Part shown: positions 1 through 5,935 of the stretch, in pieces
How positions within the stretch are numbered: the first letter of the stretch is position 1
How the letters are laid out: every line of letters starts with the position of its first letter
NCBI GenBank assembly: GCA_007134165.1
Contig: SLLJ01000497.1
Location: forward strand, 1-7,669
Reading direction: 5' to 3'
Origin: Nitriliruptoraceae bacterium
GTDB taxonomy: Bacteria > Actinomycetota > Nitriliruptoria > Nitriliruptorales > Nitriliruptoraceae
DNA: 7,669 bases
Made by a program: the position numbers and the translations under genes
The notes under the pieces: model-generated
What the model was told of the DNA's origin: nothing
Seen by the model: the letters and a program-made list of their open reading frames with translations, nothing else
Database searches by the model: none

Positions 1-33
1 CAGCAGTGGCGTCTGGACCGGGTGTGGGACTGA
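1..33 (+). CDS. Possible 3' end of an unidentified plus-strand gene
   Basis: Frame 1 is open from the left edge to a TGA at 31-33 and encodes the ten residues QQWRLDRVWD. Most of its codons end in G or C, as expected for coding sequence here, and the mix of Trp, Arg, Leu and Asp looks protein-like. A strong hairpin (77-98) lies 43 bp downstream and the next gene converges on it, which would suit a gene ending here. Ten codons cannot identify a family and the reading could be chance, so the call is tentative. Confidence 0.3.
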   Translation, partial: QQWRLDRVWD

Positions 34-76
34 GCGCGCGGTCGGTTCTGCCGCTGCGGGCTCCCGACATGGTCAA

Positions 77-98
77 CGGGGCGGCAATCGCCGCCCCG
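77..98. terminator. Strong GC hairpin, probable (bidirectional) terminator
   Basis: CGGGGCGGC (77-85) and GCCGCCCCG (90-98) form a perfect 9-bp stem around the loop AATC. The hairpin begins 10 bp beyond the stop codon of the minus-strand small gene (TGA at 111-109). It has no clear T-tract on either side, which is common for actinobacterial terminators. It could also end transcription arriving from the left edge. Confidence 0.6.
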
Positions 99-108
99 CC
101 GAGGACGT

Positions 109-267
109 TCAGGCCTTGCGTCCGCCCGACCCCTTGGTCTGGTCGTCGTCCTTGTTCCCGCCCGTCTTGCCCTCGACCTTCTTCAAGGCATCCTTGGCCT
201 GATCGGTCAGGTCCTCCGCCTTGTCGATGGCACCCTTGGCCTTGTCCGCGAACTTGTCAAGTGGCAT
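109..267 (-). CDS. Small Lys/Asp-rich protein, CsbD-like or MT0933-antitoxin-like
   Basis: This gene encodes 52 residues, starting MPLDKFADKAKGAID. The ribosome binding site GAGAGGAA lies about 6 nt before the ATG, a strong match that fixes the start. Residues 3-33 have a repeating pattern of Lys/Asp/Glu with Ala, Leu, Val and Ile (DKAKGAIDKAEDL, DQAKDALKKVEGK), as in an amphipathic helix. The tail (34-52) is Gly/Lys/Asp-rich and probably disordered. Small proteins of this composition are annotated as CsbD-like stress proteins or as the MT0933/Rv0909-type antitoxin family; the eye cannot separate the two, and there is no toxin gene beside it. There is no signal peptide or membrane segment. 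A possible -10 element TAGAGT lies at 317-312 on the minus strand, without a convincing -35. The gene is 137 bp downstream of the SufE-like gene in the same direction and is followed by a strong hairpin. Confidence 0.8.
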   Translation of the reverse strand: MPLDKFADKAKGAIDKAEDLTDQAKDALKKVEGKTGGNKDDDQTKGSGGRKA

Positions 268-404
268 GGGAGTTCCTCTCAGCCGTTGGTCGCGAGCGCG
301 ACCGGGCCGGCACTCTACTGCGAGCCCGACGTCGCCGTGCCGATCTGCGCGTCACGTCGTCGGTTGACCGGTGCCTCGTCCCCAGCCTGATCGGCGAGCT
401 GTGT

Positions 405-836
405 TCAGGCCGCACGGTGCTCGACCAACTGTCGCTTGAGCCGGACCAGGATCGCGTCCATCCCGCGCAGGCGCAGGGGACTGATGGCCTCGCCGAGCCC
501 CATCTTGAGGTGGAAATCCCCGGGCACGGCGAGCACCTCCTCGACGCTGGCGCCGTTGAGTCCGGTCGACAGGATGCCGGCGAAGCCGCGCATGGTCGGC
601 GCCTGCGGGGGACAGTCGAACCAGAGGGTCACGCGGTCCTGGTCATCGACCTCGGTGGTCAGGAAGAACGGCGTTTGGCACTCCACGACCTGCTCGAGTT
701 GTTCGGGCGCGTCCGCGAGGCGGGCGGGCAGCGGTGGCAACCCCTCGGCGTGCTCCACGAGCAACTCGATGCGAGGCTCGGCCGGAGCGGACGCGAAGTC
801 GTTCACCACGTTTGCAAGTGCTTCGGGCAGATCCAT
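405..836 (-). CDS. SufE-like sulfur acceptor / cysteine desulfurase enhancer
   Basis: This 143-residue cytoplasmic protein has the SufE fold family pattern. SufE proteins take persulfide sulfur from a cysteine desulfurase such as SufS and pass it to Fe-S cluster assembly or other acceptors. The expected active-site cysteine is Cys53 in VVECQTPFFL, the same place as Cys51 in E. coli SufE. Other family marks are the RGF segment after it (residues 83-85) and the C-terminal SPLRLRGMDAIL (119-130), which matches the S-P-x-R-x-x-G pattern. A second cysteine, Cys75 in DCPPQAP, sits just before RGF. The ATG at 836 was chosen over an in-frame ATG at 875 because GGAGCGGAG lies just upstream and the family starts about here. 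The length is typical. It is divergent from an SseA-type rhodanese; in Mycobacterium tuberculosis a similar protein (Rv3284) adjoins sseA, as I recall, so a shared sulfur pathway is likely. Whether it serves SufS or the rhodanese directly is inference. Confidence 0.93.
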   Translation of the reverse strand: MDLPEALANVVNDFASAPAEPRIELLVEHAEGLPPLPARLADAPEQLEQVVECQTPFFLTTEVDDQDRVTLWFDCPPQAPTMRGFAGILSTGLNGASVEEVLAVPGDFHLKMGLGEAISPLRLRGMDAILVRLKRQLVEHRAA

Positions 837-1051
837 CGGTTCTCCGCTCCTACGCTTGCGCTGTCCGACGTGCACAGGCCCACGTTCTGGGCGTGGTTCG
901 GCAACCTACCGCTGCCGGATGCCGCCGTGGACGCCGCTTGCAACCCCCCGCACGCTGCCCACCGATCCCGCCGACGCGCCGAACGGACCCCACCTGCTGC
1001 TCCGAACCCGACGGCCCAGCCAGCAGCACCACGACGACCAGGAGTCCGACC
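837..1051. promoter_or_regulatory. Divergent intergenic region between the sufE-like gene and sseA
   Basis: This 215-bp stretch has no credible ORF and must carry the promoters of both flanking genes, or at least of sseA. I find no convincing -35/-10 pair on either strand. Candidate -10 elements such as TAGGTT (908-903, minus) lack a -35 at normal spacing. Near the sseA side, TGCTGCT (995-1001) and AGCAGCA (1022-1028) could form a 7-bp stem with a 20-nt loop ending 11 nt before the ribosome binding site AGGAG (1040-1044). No recognised regulator box was found. Confidence 0.5.
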
Positions 1052-1936
1052 ATGCCCATCGCCGACCTCGATCCCGACCCCAAGATCGCCGCCTACGCCA
1101 ATCCGCGGATGCTGGTCAGCACCTCCTGGGTGGCCGATCACCTCGATGAGCCCGGTCTCGTGCTCGTCGAGTCCAACGAGGATGTGCTGCTGTATGAGAC
1201 CGGACACCTGCCCGGCGCAGTGAAGGTCGACTGGCACACCGAATTGCAGGATCCGGTCACCCGGGACTACCTCGACGGCGCCCGGTTCGCCGAGCTCATG
1301 CGGGCCAAGGGCATCGGCCGCGACGACACCGTGGTGTTCTACGGCGACGCCAACAACTGGTGGGCCGCCTACGCCCTGTGGGTGTTCTCGTTGTTCGGCC
1401 ACCCGGACGTCCGCTTGATGGACGGTGGGCGCAGCAAGTGGGAGGCCGAGGGCCGGGAGATGACCCGCGAGCGCCCTGCACGTCCGGTCGCTGACTACCC
1501 CGAGGTGGCCCGTGACGACGGGGCGATCCGTGCCTACCGCGAGCAGGTCGAAGCCCACGTCGGGCAGGGCGGTCGGCTGGTGGACGTGCGCAGTCCGCAG
1601 GAGTACTCCGGGGAGCTGACCCACATGCCCTCCTACCCCCAGGAGGGGGCCCTACGTGGAGGGCACATCCCCGGCGCGGCCAACGTGCCCTGGGCGCGGG
1701 CCGCCGATGACGACGCCAGCTTCTTGCCCGTGGAACAGTTGCGTGAAATCTACGAGCAGGAGCAGGGCCTGTCGGCCGACGACGAGGTGGTCGCCTACTG
1801 CCGGATCGGTGAACGCTCGAGCCACACCTGGTTCGTGCTGCACCACCTGCTCGGGTTCCCCAACGTGCGCAACTACGACGGGTCGTGGACCGAGTGGGGC
1901 AATCTGGTGCGCGCCCCGATCGAACGCGGCGCCTGA
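1052..1936 (+). CDS. sseA: Two-domain sulfurtransferase (rhodanese), SseA type
   Basis: This 294-residue cytoplasmic enzyme transfers sulfane sulfur from thiosulfate or 3-mercaptopyruvate to a thiophilic acceptor through a cysteine persulfide. It has two rhodanese domains. The N-terminal one (about 20-135) is the structural, inactive copy: it has GHLPGAVKVDWH (51-62), but the catalytic loop position reads YGDANNWW without cysteine. The C-terminal one (about 158-290) has VDVRSPQEYSG (177-187), GGHIPGAANVPW (203-214) and the active-site loop CRIGERSSHTW, with Cys250 the nucleophile and the only cysteine in the protein. The insert THMPSYPQEGALRGGHIP and the ending YDGSWTEWGNLVRAPI match mycobacterial SseA (Rv3283) as I remember it, better than CysA2. 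The ATG at 1052 follows AGGAG at 1040-1044 with 7 nt spacing; the frame is open far upstream, but that part is non-coding in character. It lies head-to-head with the SufE-like gene. Donor preference cannot be settled from sequence. Confidence 0.95.
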   Translation: MPIADLDPDPKIAAYANPRMLVSTSWVADHLDEPGLVLVESNEDVLLYETGHLPGAVKVDWHTELQDPVTRDYLDGARFAELMRAKGIGRDDTVVFYGDANNWWAAYALWVFSLFGHPDVRLMDGGRSKWEAEGREMTRERPARPVADYPEVARDDGAIRAYREQVEAHVGQGGRLVDVRSPQEYSGELTHMPSYPQEGALRGGHIPGAANVPWARAADDDASFLPVEQLREIYEQEQGLSADDEVVAYCRIGERSSHTWFVLHHLLGFPNVRNYDGSWTEWGNLVRAPIERGA

Positions 1937-1943
1937 TGTCGTC

Positions 1944-1981
1944 TGGGTTGGTGGTCCACTCGGCTAGGGCCGGTTGACCCA
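1944..1981 (+). terminator. Imperfect hairpin after sseA, possible terminator
   Basis: Seven bases after the sseA stop, TGGGTTGGTGGTCC (1944-1957) can pair with GGGCC (1967-1971) and GTTGACCCA (1973-1981), with a bulged G at 1972 and a 9-nt loop. Nine pairs are Watson-Crick and five are G-U, four of them consecutive, so the stem is only moderately stable. There is no T-tract. Position is the main argument for a terminator. Confidence 0.33.
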
Positions 1982-1993
1982 ACGTTCCCAAGA

Positions 1994-2025
1994 TTGGGCG
2001 CTCGGCGCACGCTACGGCGGATAAT
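1994..2025 (+). promoter_or_regulatory. Candidate gdhA promoter
   Basis: GATAAT at 2020-2025 is the best -10-like hexamer in the 227-bp gap between sseA and gdhA, and TTGGGC at 1994-1999 is a possible -35. The spacing of 20 bp is longer than usual, so this is weak. It would give a leader of about 130 nt before the gdhA ATG. I saw no clear GlnR or AmtR box in the gap. Confidence 0.22.
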
Positions 2026-2163
2026 CCCCACCCACCTGAAGCGTGGCTTCCATAGAGTGAAGCGCGCTCGAGGTCTGGTGCCGATGTCCGGCAGCGTTCG
2101 CCGAGCCCTGAGGTGAGCTCCGGCAACGCGCCGGAGACCGCCGGCCCGATCTGGGAGACGACG

Positions 2164-3519
2164 ATGGCGATGGACGAGAAGATCGAGCCCATCTACGACG
2201 AGGTGGTGCGCCACAACCCCGGCGAGGTGGAGTTCCACCAGGCGGTGCGTGAGGTGCTCGAGTCGCTCGGACCGGTGCTCAGCAAGCACCCCGAGTTCGC
2301 CGAGCGCAAGATCATCGAACGCATCTGTGAGCCCGAGCGCCAGATCATCTTTCGCGTGCCCTGGCACGACGACCGCGGCGAGGTGCAGATCAACCGCGGC
2401 TTCCGCGTTGAGTTCAACAGCGCACTCGGTCCCTACAAGGGGGGCTTGCGCTTCCACCCGTCGGTCTACCTCGGCACCGTGAAGTTCCTCGGGTTCGAGC
2501 AGGTCTTCAAGAACGGCCTGACCGGTATGCCCATCGGCGGCGGCAAGGGCGGCGCCGACTTCGACCCCAAGGGCAGGTCCACCAACGAGGTCATGCGCTT
2601 CTGCCAGAGCTTCATGACCGAGTTGTACCGCCACCTCGGCGAGTACACCGACGTGCCGGCCGGCGACACCGGAGTCGGAGCCCGGGAGATCGGCTACCTG
2701 TTCGGGCAGTACAAGCGCATCACCAACCGTTACGAATCGGGGGTGCTGACCGGCAAGGGCGTGGACTGGGGTGGCGCGTTGGTGCGCACCGAGGCCACCG
2801 GCTACGGCACGGTGTTCTTCGCCGAGGAGATGCTTCGTGCCCGCGGCGACTCGATGGACGGCAAGTCCGTGGTCGTCTCCGGGTCGGGCAACGTGGCGCT
2901 GTATGCCATCGAGCAGGTCCACCAGCTCGGCGGTCGGGTGATCGCCTGCTCGGACTCCAACGGCGCGATCCACGACCCACAGGGCATCGACATCGAGCTG
3001 CTGCGCGAGATCAAGGAGATCGAGCGCGGCCGGGTCAGCGACTACGCCCAGCGTCGGGCCAGCGCCCGCTTCCGGGAACGCACCGTCGATCCCAACTCGA
3101 TCTGGGAGCTGCCCTGCGACGTGGCACTGCCCTGCGCGACCCAGAACGAGGTCACCGGCCGTGACGCCAAGTCGCTAATCCACGGCGGCTGCCAGGTGGT
3201 CGCCGAGGGCGCCAACATGCCCACCACCCCGGAGGGCATCCGGGCGTTTCTGGACGCCGGCACCGCGTTTGGGCCGGGCAAGGCCGCCAACGCCGGTGGG
3301 GTCGCCACCTCGGCGCTCGAGATGCAGCAGAACGCAAGCCGCGACCGGTGGACCTTTGCCTACACCGAGGAGCGGCTGCGCGGCATCATGCGCGACATCC
3401 ACGCCCGCTGCGAGACGGCCGCCGACGAGTACGGCTCACCCGGCAACTACGTCGTGGGCGCGAACGTCGCCGGTTTCCTCAGAGTCGCCAACGCCATGGT
3501 TGCGCTCGGGCTGGTCTGA
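2164..3519 (+). CDS. gdhA: NADP-type glutamate dehydrogenase
   Basis: This 451-residue cytosolic enzyme aminates 2-oxoglutarate with ammonium and NADPH to give glutamate, a main entry for nitrogen. The length is typical of hexameric bacterial GdhA. The substrate domain (about 1-200) contains PYKGGLRFHPSV (90-101; Lys92), the catalytic glycine-rich loop MPIGGGKGGADFDPKG (122-137; Lys128, the same number as in E. coli GdhA) and PAGDTGVGAREIG (165-177; Asp168). The Rossmann domain has VSGSGNVA (238-245), followed by CSDSNG (262-267); a Ser-Asp-Ser at that place fits NADP rather than NAD. EGANMP (348-353) and KAANAGGVATSALEMQQN (373-390) are further family signatures. ATG 2164 was chosen because GGGAG lies at 2153-2157 with 6 nt spacing and the length then fits; an in-frame ATG at 2170 and a GTG at 2113 are less likely. 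It stands alone, convergent with the lipoprotein gene 60 bp away. No residue looks lost and no frameshift is seen. Confidence 0.97.
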   Translation: MAMDEKIEPIYDEVVRHNPGEVEFHQAVREVLESLGPVLSKHPEFAERKIIERICEPERQIIFRVPWHDDRGEVQINRGFRVEFNSALGPYKGGLRFHPSVYLGTVKFLGFEQVFKNGLTGMPIGGGKGGADFDPKGRSTNEVMRFCQSFMTELYRHLGEYTDVPAGDTGVGAREIGYLFGQYKRITNRYESGVLTGKGVDWGGALVRTEATGYGTVFFAEEMLRARGDSMDGKSVVVSGSGNVALYAIEQVHQLGGRVIACSDSNGAIHDPQGIDIELLREIKEIERGRVSDYAQRRASARFRERTVDPNSIWELPCDVALPCATQNEVTGRDAKSLIHGGCQVVAEGANMPTTPEGIRAFLDAGTAFGPGKAANAGGVATSALEMQQNASRDRWTFAYTEERLRGIMRDIHARCETAADEYGSPGNYVVGANVAGFLRVANAMVALGLV

Positions 3520-3522
3520 GCG

Positions 3523-3536
3523 CCGGGGCAACCCGG
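3523..3536. terminator. Short GNRA-capped hairpin between convergent genes
   Basis: CCGGG (3523-3527) pairs with CCCGG (3532-3536) around GCAA, a GNRA-type tetraloop when read on the plus strand. It starts 4 nt after the gdhA stop, in the 60-bp gap between gdhA and the convergent lipoprotein gene. The stem is short and there is no T-run, so its role as a terminator rests mainly on position. Confidence 0.3.
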
Positions 3537-3579
3537 GCCGTCTGGTCGGACGTCGAGGTGGCGAGCTGAAACCCGCCGG

Positions 3580-4158
3580 TCAGTAGCCGTAGCTGCCACC
3601 CTCGTCGTCCTGCTCGTCATCCGCTGGATCCGCGCCCGGCGAGGCGTCCAGATCCTCGCGGATCGGGGTGCCGTCGGCGGCGATCACCCACCAGACGTCG
3701 TTGACGCCCTGGCCGGCGACGTCCCCTGCGGCCTGGTCGCCGGCCCACAGGTACAGCGGCCAGCCGTCGTAGGTGAGTTGCACCCCACCGTCGGGACGTT
3801 CGGTGGTCCCGAGCAGGTCGGGATCGACCCCGTCACCGGCATCCGGTGCGTCCCCGTCGAGCAGTACCGGCGGCCAGCTCGCCGCGCAGGCGTCGAAGCA
3901 GGTGCTCTCCCCGGGTTCATCGGCCTCGAAGAGGTAGACGCTGCGGGCATCGGGGATGGCGAGGATGTCGCCGAGGTCGGTGGACGTGACCTCGAGTCCG
4001 GCGGTCGGCACTCCCTGCACCTCGGCGTCGTCAGCATCCGTGATGTCGGCCGCGTCATCGGCGGCCTCCCCGCAGGCGGCCGCCACCAGCAGCAGAGCCG
4101 TGGCCAGGAACAGTTGAAGAGATCGTTTCACCGTGGAGGTCCATCCGGTCGGGGACAT
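3580..4158 (-). CDS. Secreted lipoprotein of the COG4315 / Lipoprotein_15 repeat family
   Basis: This protein has 192 residues from the ATG. A signal peptide with KR at 11-12 and the core LFLATALLLVAAA ends at Cys29, a likely lipidation site (VAAAC; not an ideal lipobox, as -3 is Ala). A short acidic linker (31-46) follows, then two copies of the family repeat. Repeat one (about 62-104) has VYLFEAD, the cysteine pair CFDAC (Cys87, Cys91) and ASWPPVLLDGD. Repeat two (about 112-166) has YDGWPLYLWAGD, GQGVNDVWWVIAADGTPI. The tail (168-192) is strongly acidic. Family members are cell-surface proteins of unknown function. The start is uncertain: neither ATG 4158 nor an in-frame GTG at 4131 (signal peptide beginning VKRSLQLF, 183 residues) has a clear ribosome binding site. 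It lies 63 bp downstream of the zinc-ribbon/propeller gene and may be co-transcribed with it, but could also have its own promoter (TACCTT at 4191-4186). Confidence 0.87.
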   Translation of the reverse strand: MSPTGWTSTVKRSLQLFLATALLLVAAACGEAADDAADITDADDAEVQGVPTAGLEVTSTDLGDILAIPDARSVYLFEADEPGESTCFDACAASWPPVLLDGDAPDAGDGVDPDLLGTTERPDGGVQLTYDGWPLYLWAGDQAAGDVAGQGVNDVWWVIAADGTPIREDLDASPGADPADDEQDDEGGSYGY

Positions 4159-4185
4159 CGCGCGAGTTTCGGGACGCGTCGCCCC

Positions 4186-4217
4186 AAGGTATCGTCCGGG
4201 TCATCGGTCACCGGTCA
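4186..4217 (-). repeat. Three tandem TGACCNN heptamers with a candidate -10 element
   Basis: Read on the minus strand, TGACCGG (4217-4211), TGACCGA (4210-4204) and TGACCCG (4203-4197) lie in exact 7-bp register, starting 4 nt after the stop codon of the upstream gene. Six nt later comes TACCTT (4191-4186), which fits the TANNNT pattern of an actinobacterial -10 element and stands 27 nt before the lipoprotein ATG. Such an array next to a -10 could be an operator or the -35 region of the lipoprotein gene. No known regulator is assigned, and three short repeats in GC-rich DNA may be chance. Confidence 0.35.
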
Positions 4218-4221
4218 GCGC

Positions 4222-5778
4222 TCACGCCGGTCCCCCGGGCTCCAACAGGCCGTCGCGGGTGCTGAGCAGCATCGGACGGGCGGACAGCAGCCGGGCCTGG
4301 CTCTCGGCGCGCCAGCGCAGCTCACCACCGTGGCCGGCGCCGACGAACGCCGTACCGTCCAGCCACACGGCCAGGTCGTCGGTGACGGCCACCGGGACCC
4401 AGGCGACGTCGGCGGGGCGCACCAGCCGCTGGGCCACGATGCCGGTCGATGCCTCGATGATCCAGCCGGTCTCGCTGCCGGCACGACGGGGCAGCAGCGC
4501 GACGACCCGACCGTCCTCCAGTGCCCGCAGGTCGATCCCGCAGCAGGCAACCGGCGGACCGGGCCGGCGCCACATCTCACTACCGTCCGGACCCAGGCCG
4601 ACGAGCTCGCTCAAGCGTGCGTCCTCCCACACGGCGGCCACCACGATCCCGCGGGTGGTGCGCACGGCCTGCGCCCGGGCGCCGAGTTCGGCGAGCACGG
4701 TGCCGTTGTCGGGGTCGTGCAGCCGCGTGGTGGCCCCGGTGACCACGATGGGTCCGAGCACGGACGACGACGCGTCGCGTGACAGCTGCGCAGGCCGCGG
4801 CACGCTGGCCGTCCAGCGCGGCTGTGGATCGTCGGCAACGAGCAGTGACAGTTCGTCGGCACGCAGCACCGCGAGTCCCGTAGCGGTCGCCGAGACCGGC
4901 CCGGTACCGATGTCACGCTGCCAGCGCAGGCTGCCGTCCGTGGCATCGAGGCTCGCAGCGCGGGCACCGGCGACCGCCAGGATCCCTCCGTCCACGGACC
5001 AGGCGCGCCAGGGTCGCTCGGCAGGCGCTTGGTCGGCTGATGCCGGGTCGGAGATCGTCGTGGACCACAGCAGGTCACCGTTGGCGATGCACACCGCATG
5101 GACCGCGCTGGTGGTGCCGACCAGCAGTGTGGTGCTCGACCGCGTGAGCTGCACGCTCGCCACGCCCGGTGTCCCCGGAGCACCGCTCCTGCCGGCTGGG
5201 TCGATGAGGGGATCGGGCGGCAGCGTCCGGGTCCAACGCAGGTACGAACCGGCCGCCGTCATCTGCAGTCGCCGCACCACCAGATCCGCATCGGCGACCA
5301 CGGCCCCGAAGCTCACGCGTACTGCGTCGACGACGTCCGGATCGGCCAGCAGCAGCCGGCCGCAGGGCTCGCCTTCCAGGGTCGTGCAGGCGGGAGGAAG
5401 GCCGGGGGCCGCGTCGGAGTGCGACTGGTCCGGTGCGTGCGCGCCAGGACGGTGCCGGGGGGTGTCCCCGGGTGGGTGGCCTTCTGGTCGTGGCACCGTC
5501 ACCACCTCGTCCGAGCCCTGATGGGGTTGATCGGGCAGGGCAGGGACGGGGGAGGTCCCGGGGTCCGGAACGCCGTGCAGCAGGGCGGCGCTAGCGATCA
5601 CCGCGGTGCCCAGTCCTGCGGCCAAGGCGGTGCGGTGGCGTGTGCGGCGGGCCCACCGGGCCGCACGTGACGCGGGGGTGCGGGGATCCTCGAGGACCTC
5701 GCCGCAGGCCGGGCAGAACCGTGCGTGATCCGGGTGCGGCGTCGCGCAGGCGGGGCAGCGAGAGCTTGAGGGTCTCAC
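4222..5778 (-). CDS. Membrane-anchored zinc-ribbon protein with PQQ-like beta-propeller
   Basis: This 518-residue protein has four parts. An N-terminal zinc ribbon has Cys8-x2-Cys11 and Cys22-x2-Cys25 (CPAC twice). A single membrane segment (about 50-69, LAAGLGTAVIASAALL) follows the basic stretch RWARRTRHR, which places the ribbon in the cytoplasm. A Pro/His/Asp-rich linker (about 71-129) comes next. The outer domain (about 131-518) is a PQQ-like propeller with recurring strands of the G-x-L-x-W kind near 178-182, 234-238, 282-286, 319-322, 399-403 and 485-489, and phrases such as SLDATDGSLRW. Six such marks suggest a 6- to 8-bladed propeller. Outer cysteines 131, 139, 230, 412 and 413 could form disulfides. 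The typical PQQ-enzyme metal and cofactor residues are not recognisable, so a scaffold or sensing role is more likely than a dehydrogenase. The GTG start is forced by an in-frame stop 9 nt upstream and by the ribbon beginning at residue 8. It precedes the lipoprotein gene on the same strand. No function is assigned. Confidence 0.85.
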   Translation of the reverse strand: MRPSSSRCPACATPHPDHARFCPACGEVLEDPRTPASRAARWARRTRHRTALAAGLGTAVIASAALLHGVPDPGTSPVPALPDQPHQGSDEVVTVPRPEGHPPGDTPRHRPGAHAPDQSHSDAAPGLPPACTTLEGEPCGRLLLADPDVVDAVRVSFGAVVADADLVVRRLQMTAAGSYLRWTRTLPPDPLIDPAGRSGAPGTPGVASVQLTRSSTTLLVGTTSAVHAVCIANGDLLWSTTISDPASADQAPAERPWRAWSVDGGILAVAGARAASLDATDGSLRWQRDIGTGPVSATATGLAVLRADELSLLVADDPQPRWTASVPRPAQLSRDASSSVLGPIVVTGATTRLHDPDNGTVLAELGARAQAVRTTRGIVVAAVWEDARLSELVGLGPDGSEMWRRPGPPVACCGIDLRALEDGRVVALLPRRAGSETGWIIEASTGIVAQRLVRPADVAWVPVAVTDDLAVWLDGTAFVGAGHGGELRWRAESQARLLSARPMLLSTRDGLLEPGGPA

Positions 5779-5784
5779 CCTCCG

Positions 5785-5790
5785 AGCCTA
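5785..5790 (-). promoter_or_regulatory. Candidate -10 element for a leaderless GTG transcript
   Basis: On the minus strand TAGGCT (5790-5785) is followed by exactly six bases, CGGAGG, and then the GTG start codon at 5778. TANNNT six to seven bases before a start codon is the usual arrangement for leaderless actinobacterial mRNAs. The GGAGG that abuts the GTG has no spacing, so it is unlikely to work as a normal ribosome binding site. No -35 hexamer is evident. Confidence 0.38.
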
Positions 5791-5883
5791 CGGGAGCCAG
5801 GGGCTCGATGGCGAGGGCCGACGGAGCAGGCCGACGCGCCGACGGGTGGTGAGGCACCGCACGCACCGGGTCCGGGTGGCCGG

Positions 5884-5913
5884 TTGCGTCACGGGGTCCG
5901 GCCGCCGTATCGT
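5884..5913 (+). promoter_or_regulatory. dnaE2 promoter, -35 and -10 elements
   Basis: TTGCGT (5884-5889) and TATCGT (5908-5913) are 18 bp apart and match the SigA-type pattern TTGACA/TANNNT at four of six and the three key -10 positions. Transcription would start near 5920, on the first bases of the LexA box, leaving a leader of about 47 nt before the dnaE2 ATG. Confidence 0.5.
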
Positions 5914-5919
5914 AGAAAG

Positions 5920-5935
5920 GCGAACAGGTGTTTGT
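5920..5935 (+). promoter_or_regulatory. LexA operator (SOS box) of dnaE2
   Basis: CGAACAGGTGTTTG (5921-5934) fits the actinobacterial LexA consensus CGAAC-RNRY-GTTYG at every position. In the wider 16-bp palindrome the outermost bases (G at 5920, T at 5935) deviate. It overlaps the predicted transcription start and lies 31 bp before the dnaE2 ATG, where bound LexA would block RNA polymerase. The site predicts derepression after DNA damage, as is known for dnaE2 in mycobacteria. Confidence 0.85.

Noticed and set aside
903..943. TTGCAA and TAGGTT as a promoter for the SufE-like gene
   Set aside because: The hexamers are 29 bp apart on the minus strand, far beyond the normal spacing, and TTGCAA is its own reverse complement.
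734..1051. Upstream in-frame extension of sseA
   Set aside because: The frame is open, but the extra residues are Arg/Pro/Thr-rich, overlap the 5' end of the SufE-like gene and are absent from the family. AGGAG before ATG 1052 is the better start.
6..1223. Plus-strand open frame of 405 codons
   Set aside because: It runs antisense through the small gene and the SufE-like gene and overlaps sseA in the wrong frame. Its translation is low-complexity Pro/Arg/Ser with no domain, as expected for a shadow frame in GC-rich DNA.
1978..1998. Short inverted repeat CCCAA...TTGGG after sseA
   Set aside because: Only 5 bp of stem with an 11-nt loop, and it competes with the longer hairpin at 1944-1981. 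It is too weak to list.
1873..2973. Minus-strand open frame of 366 codons opposite gdhA
   Set aside because: It lies opposite a full-length, motif-complete gdhA. Its Val/Leu/His/Asp-rich translation is the usual antisense shadow.
4173..4180. GACGCGTC palindrome before the lipoprotein gene
   Set aside because: An 8-bp palindrome is expected often by chance in GC-rich DNA, and the flanking bases do not extend the symmetry.
4133..5521. Plus-strand open frame of 462 codons opposite the propeller gene
   Set aside because: The Ser/Arg/Pro/Thr-rich translation has no recognisable domain, while the opposite strand encodes a zinc ribbon, a membrane segment and propeller repeats.
4222..5778. PQQ-dependent dehydrogenase assignment for the propeller protein
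   Set aside because: The propeller-type repeats are present, but the cofactor and metal residues and the usual length and signature blocks of quinoprotein dehydrogenases are not seen.
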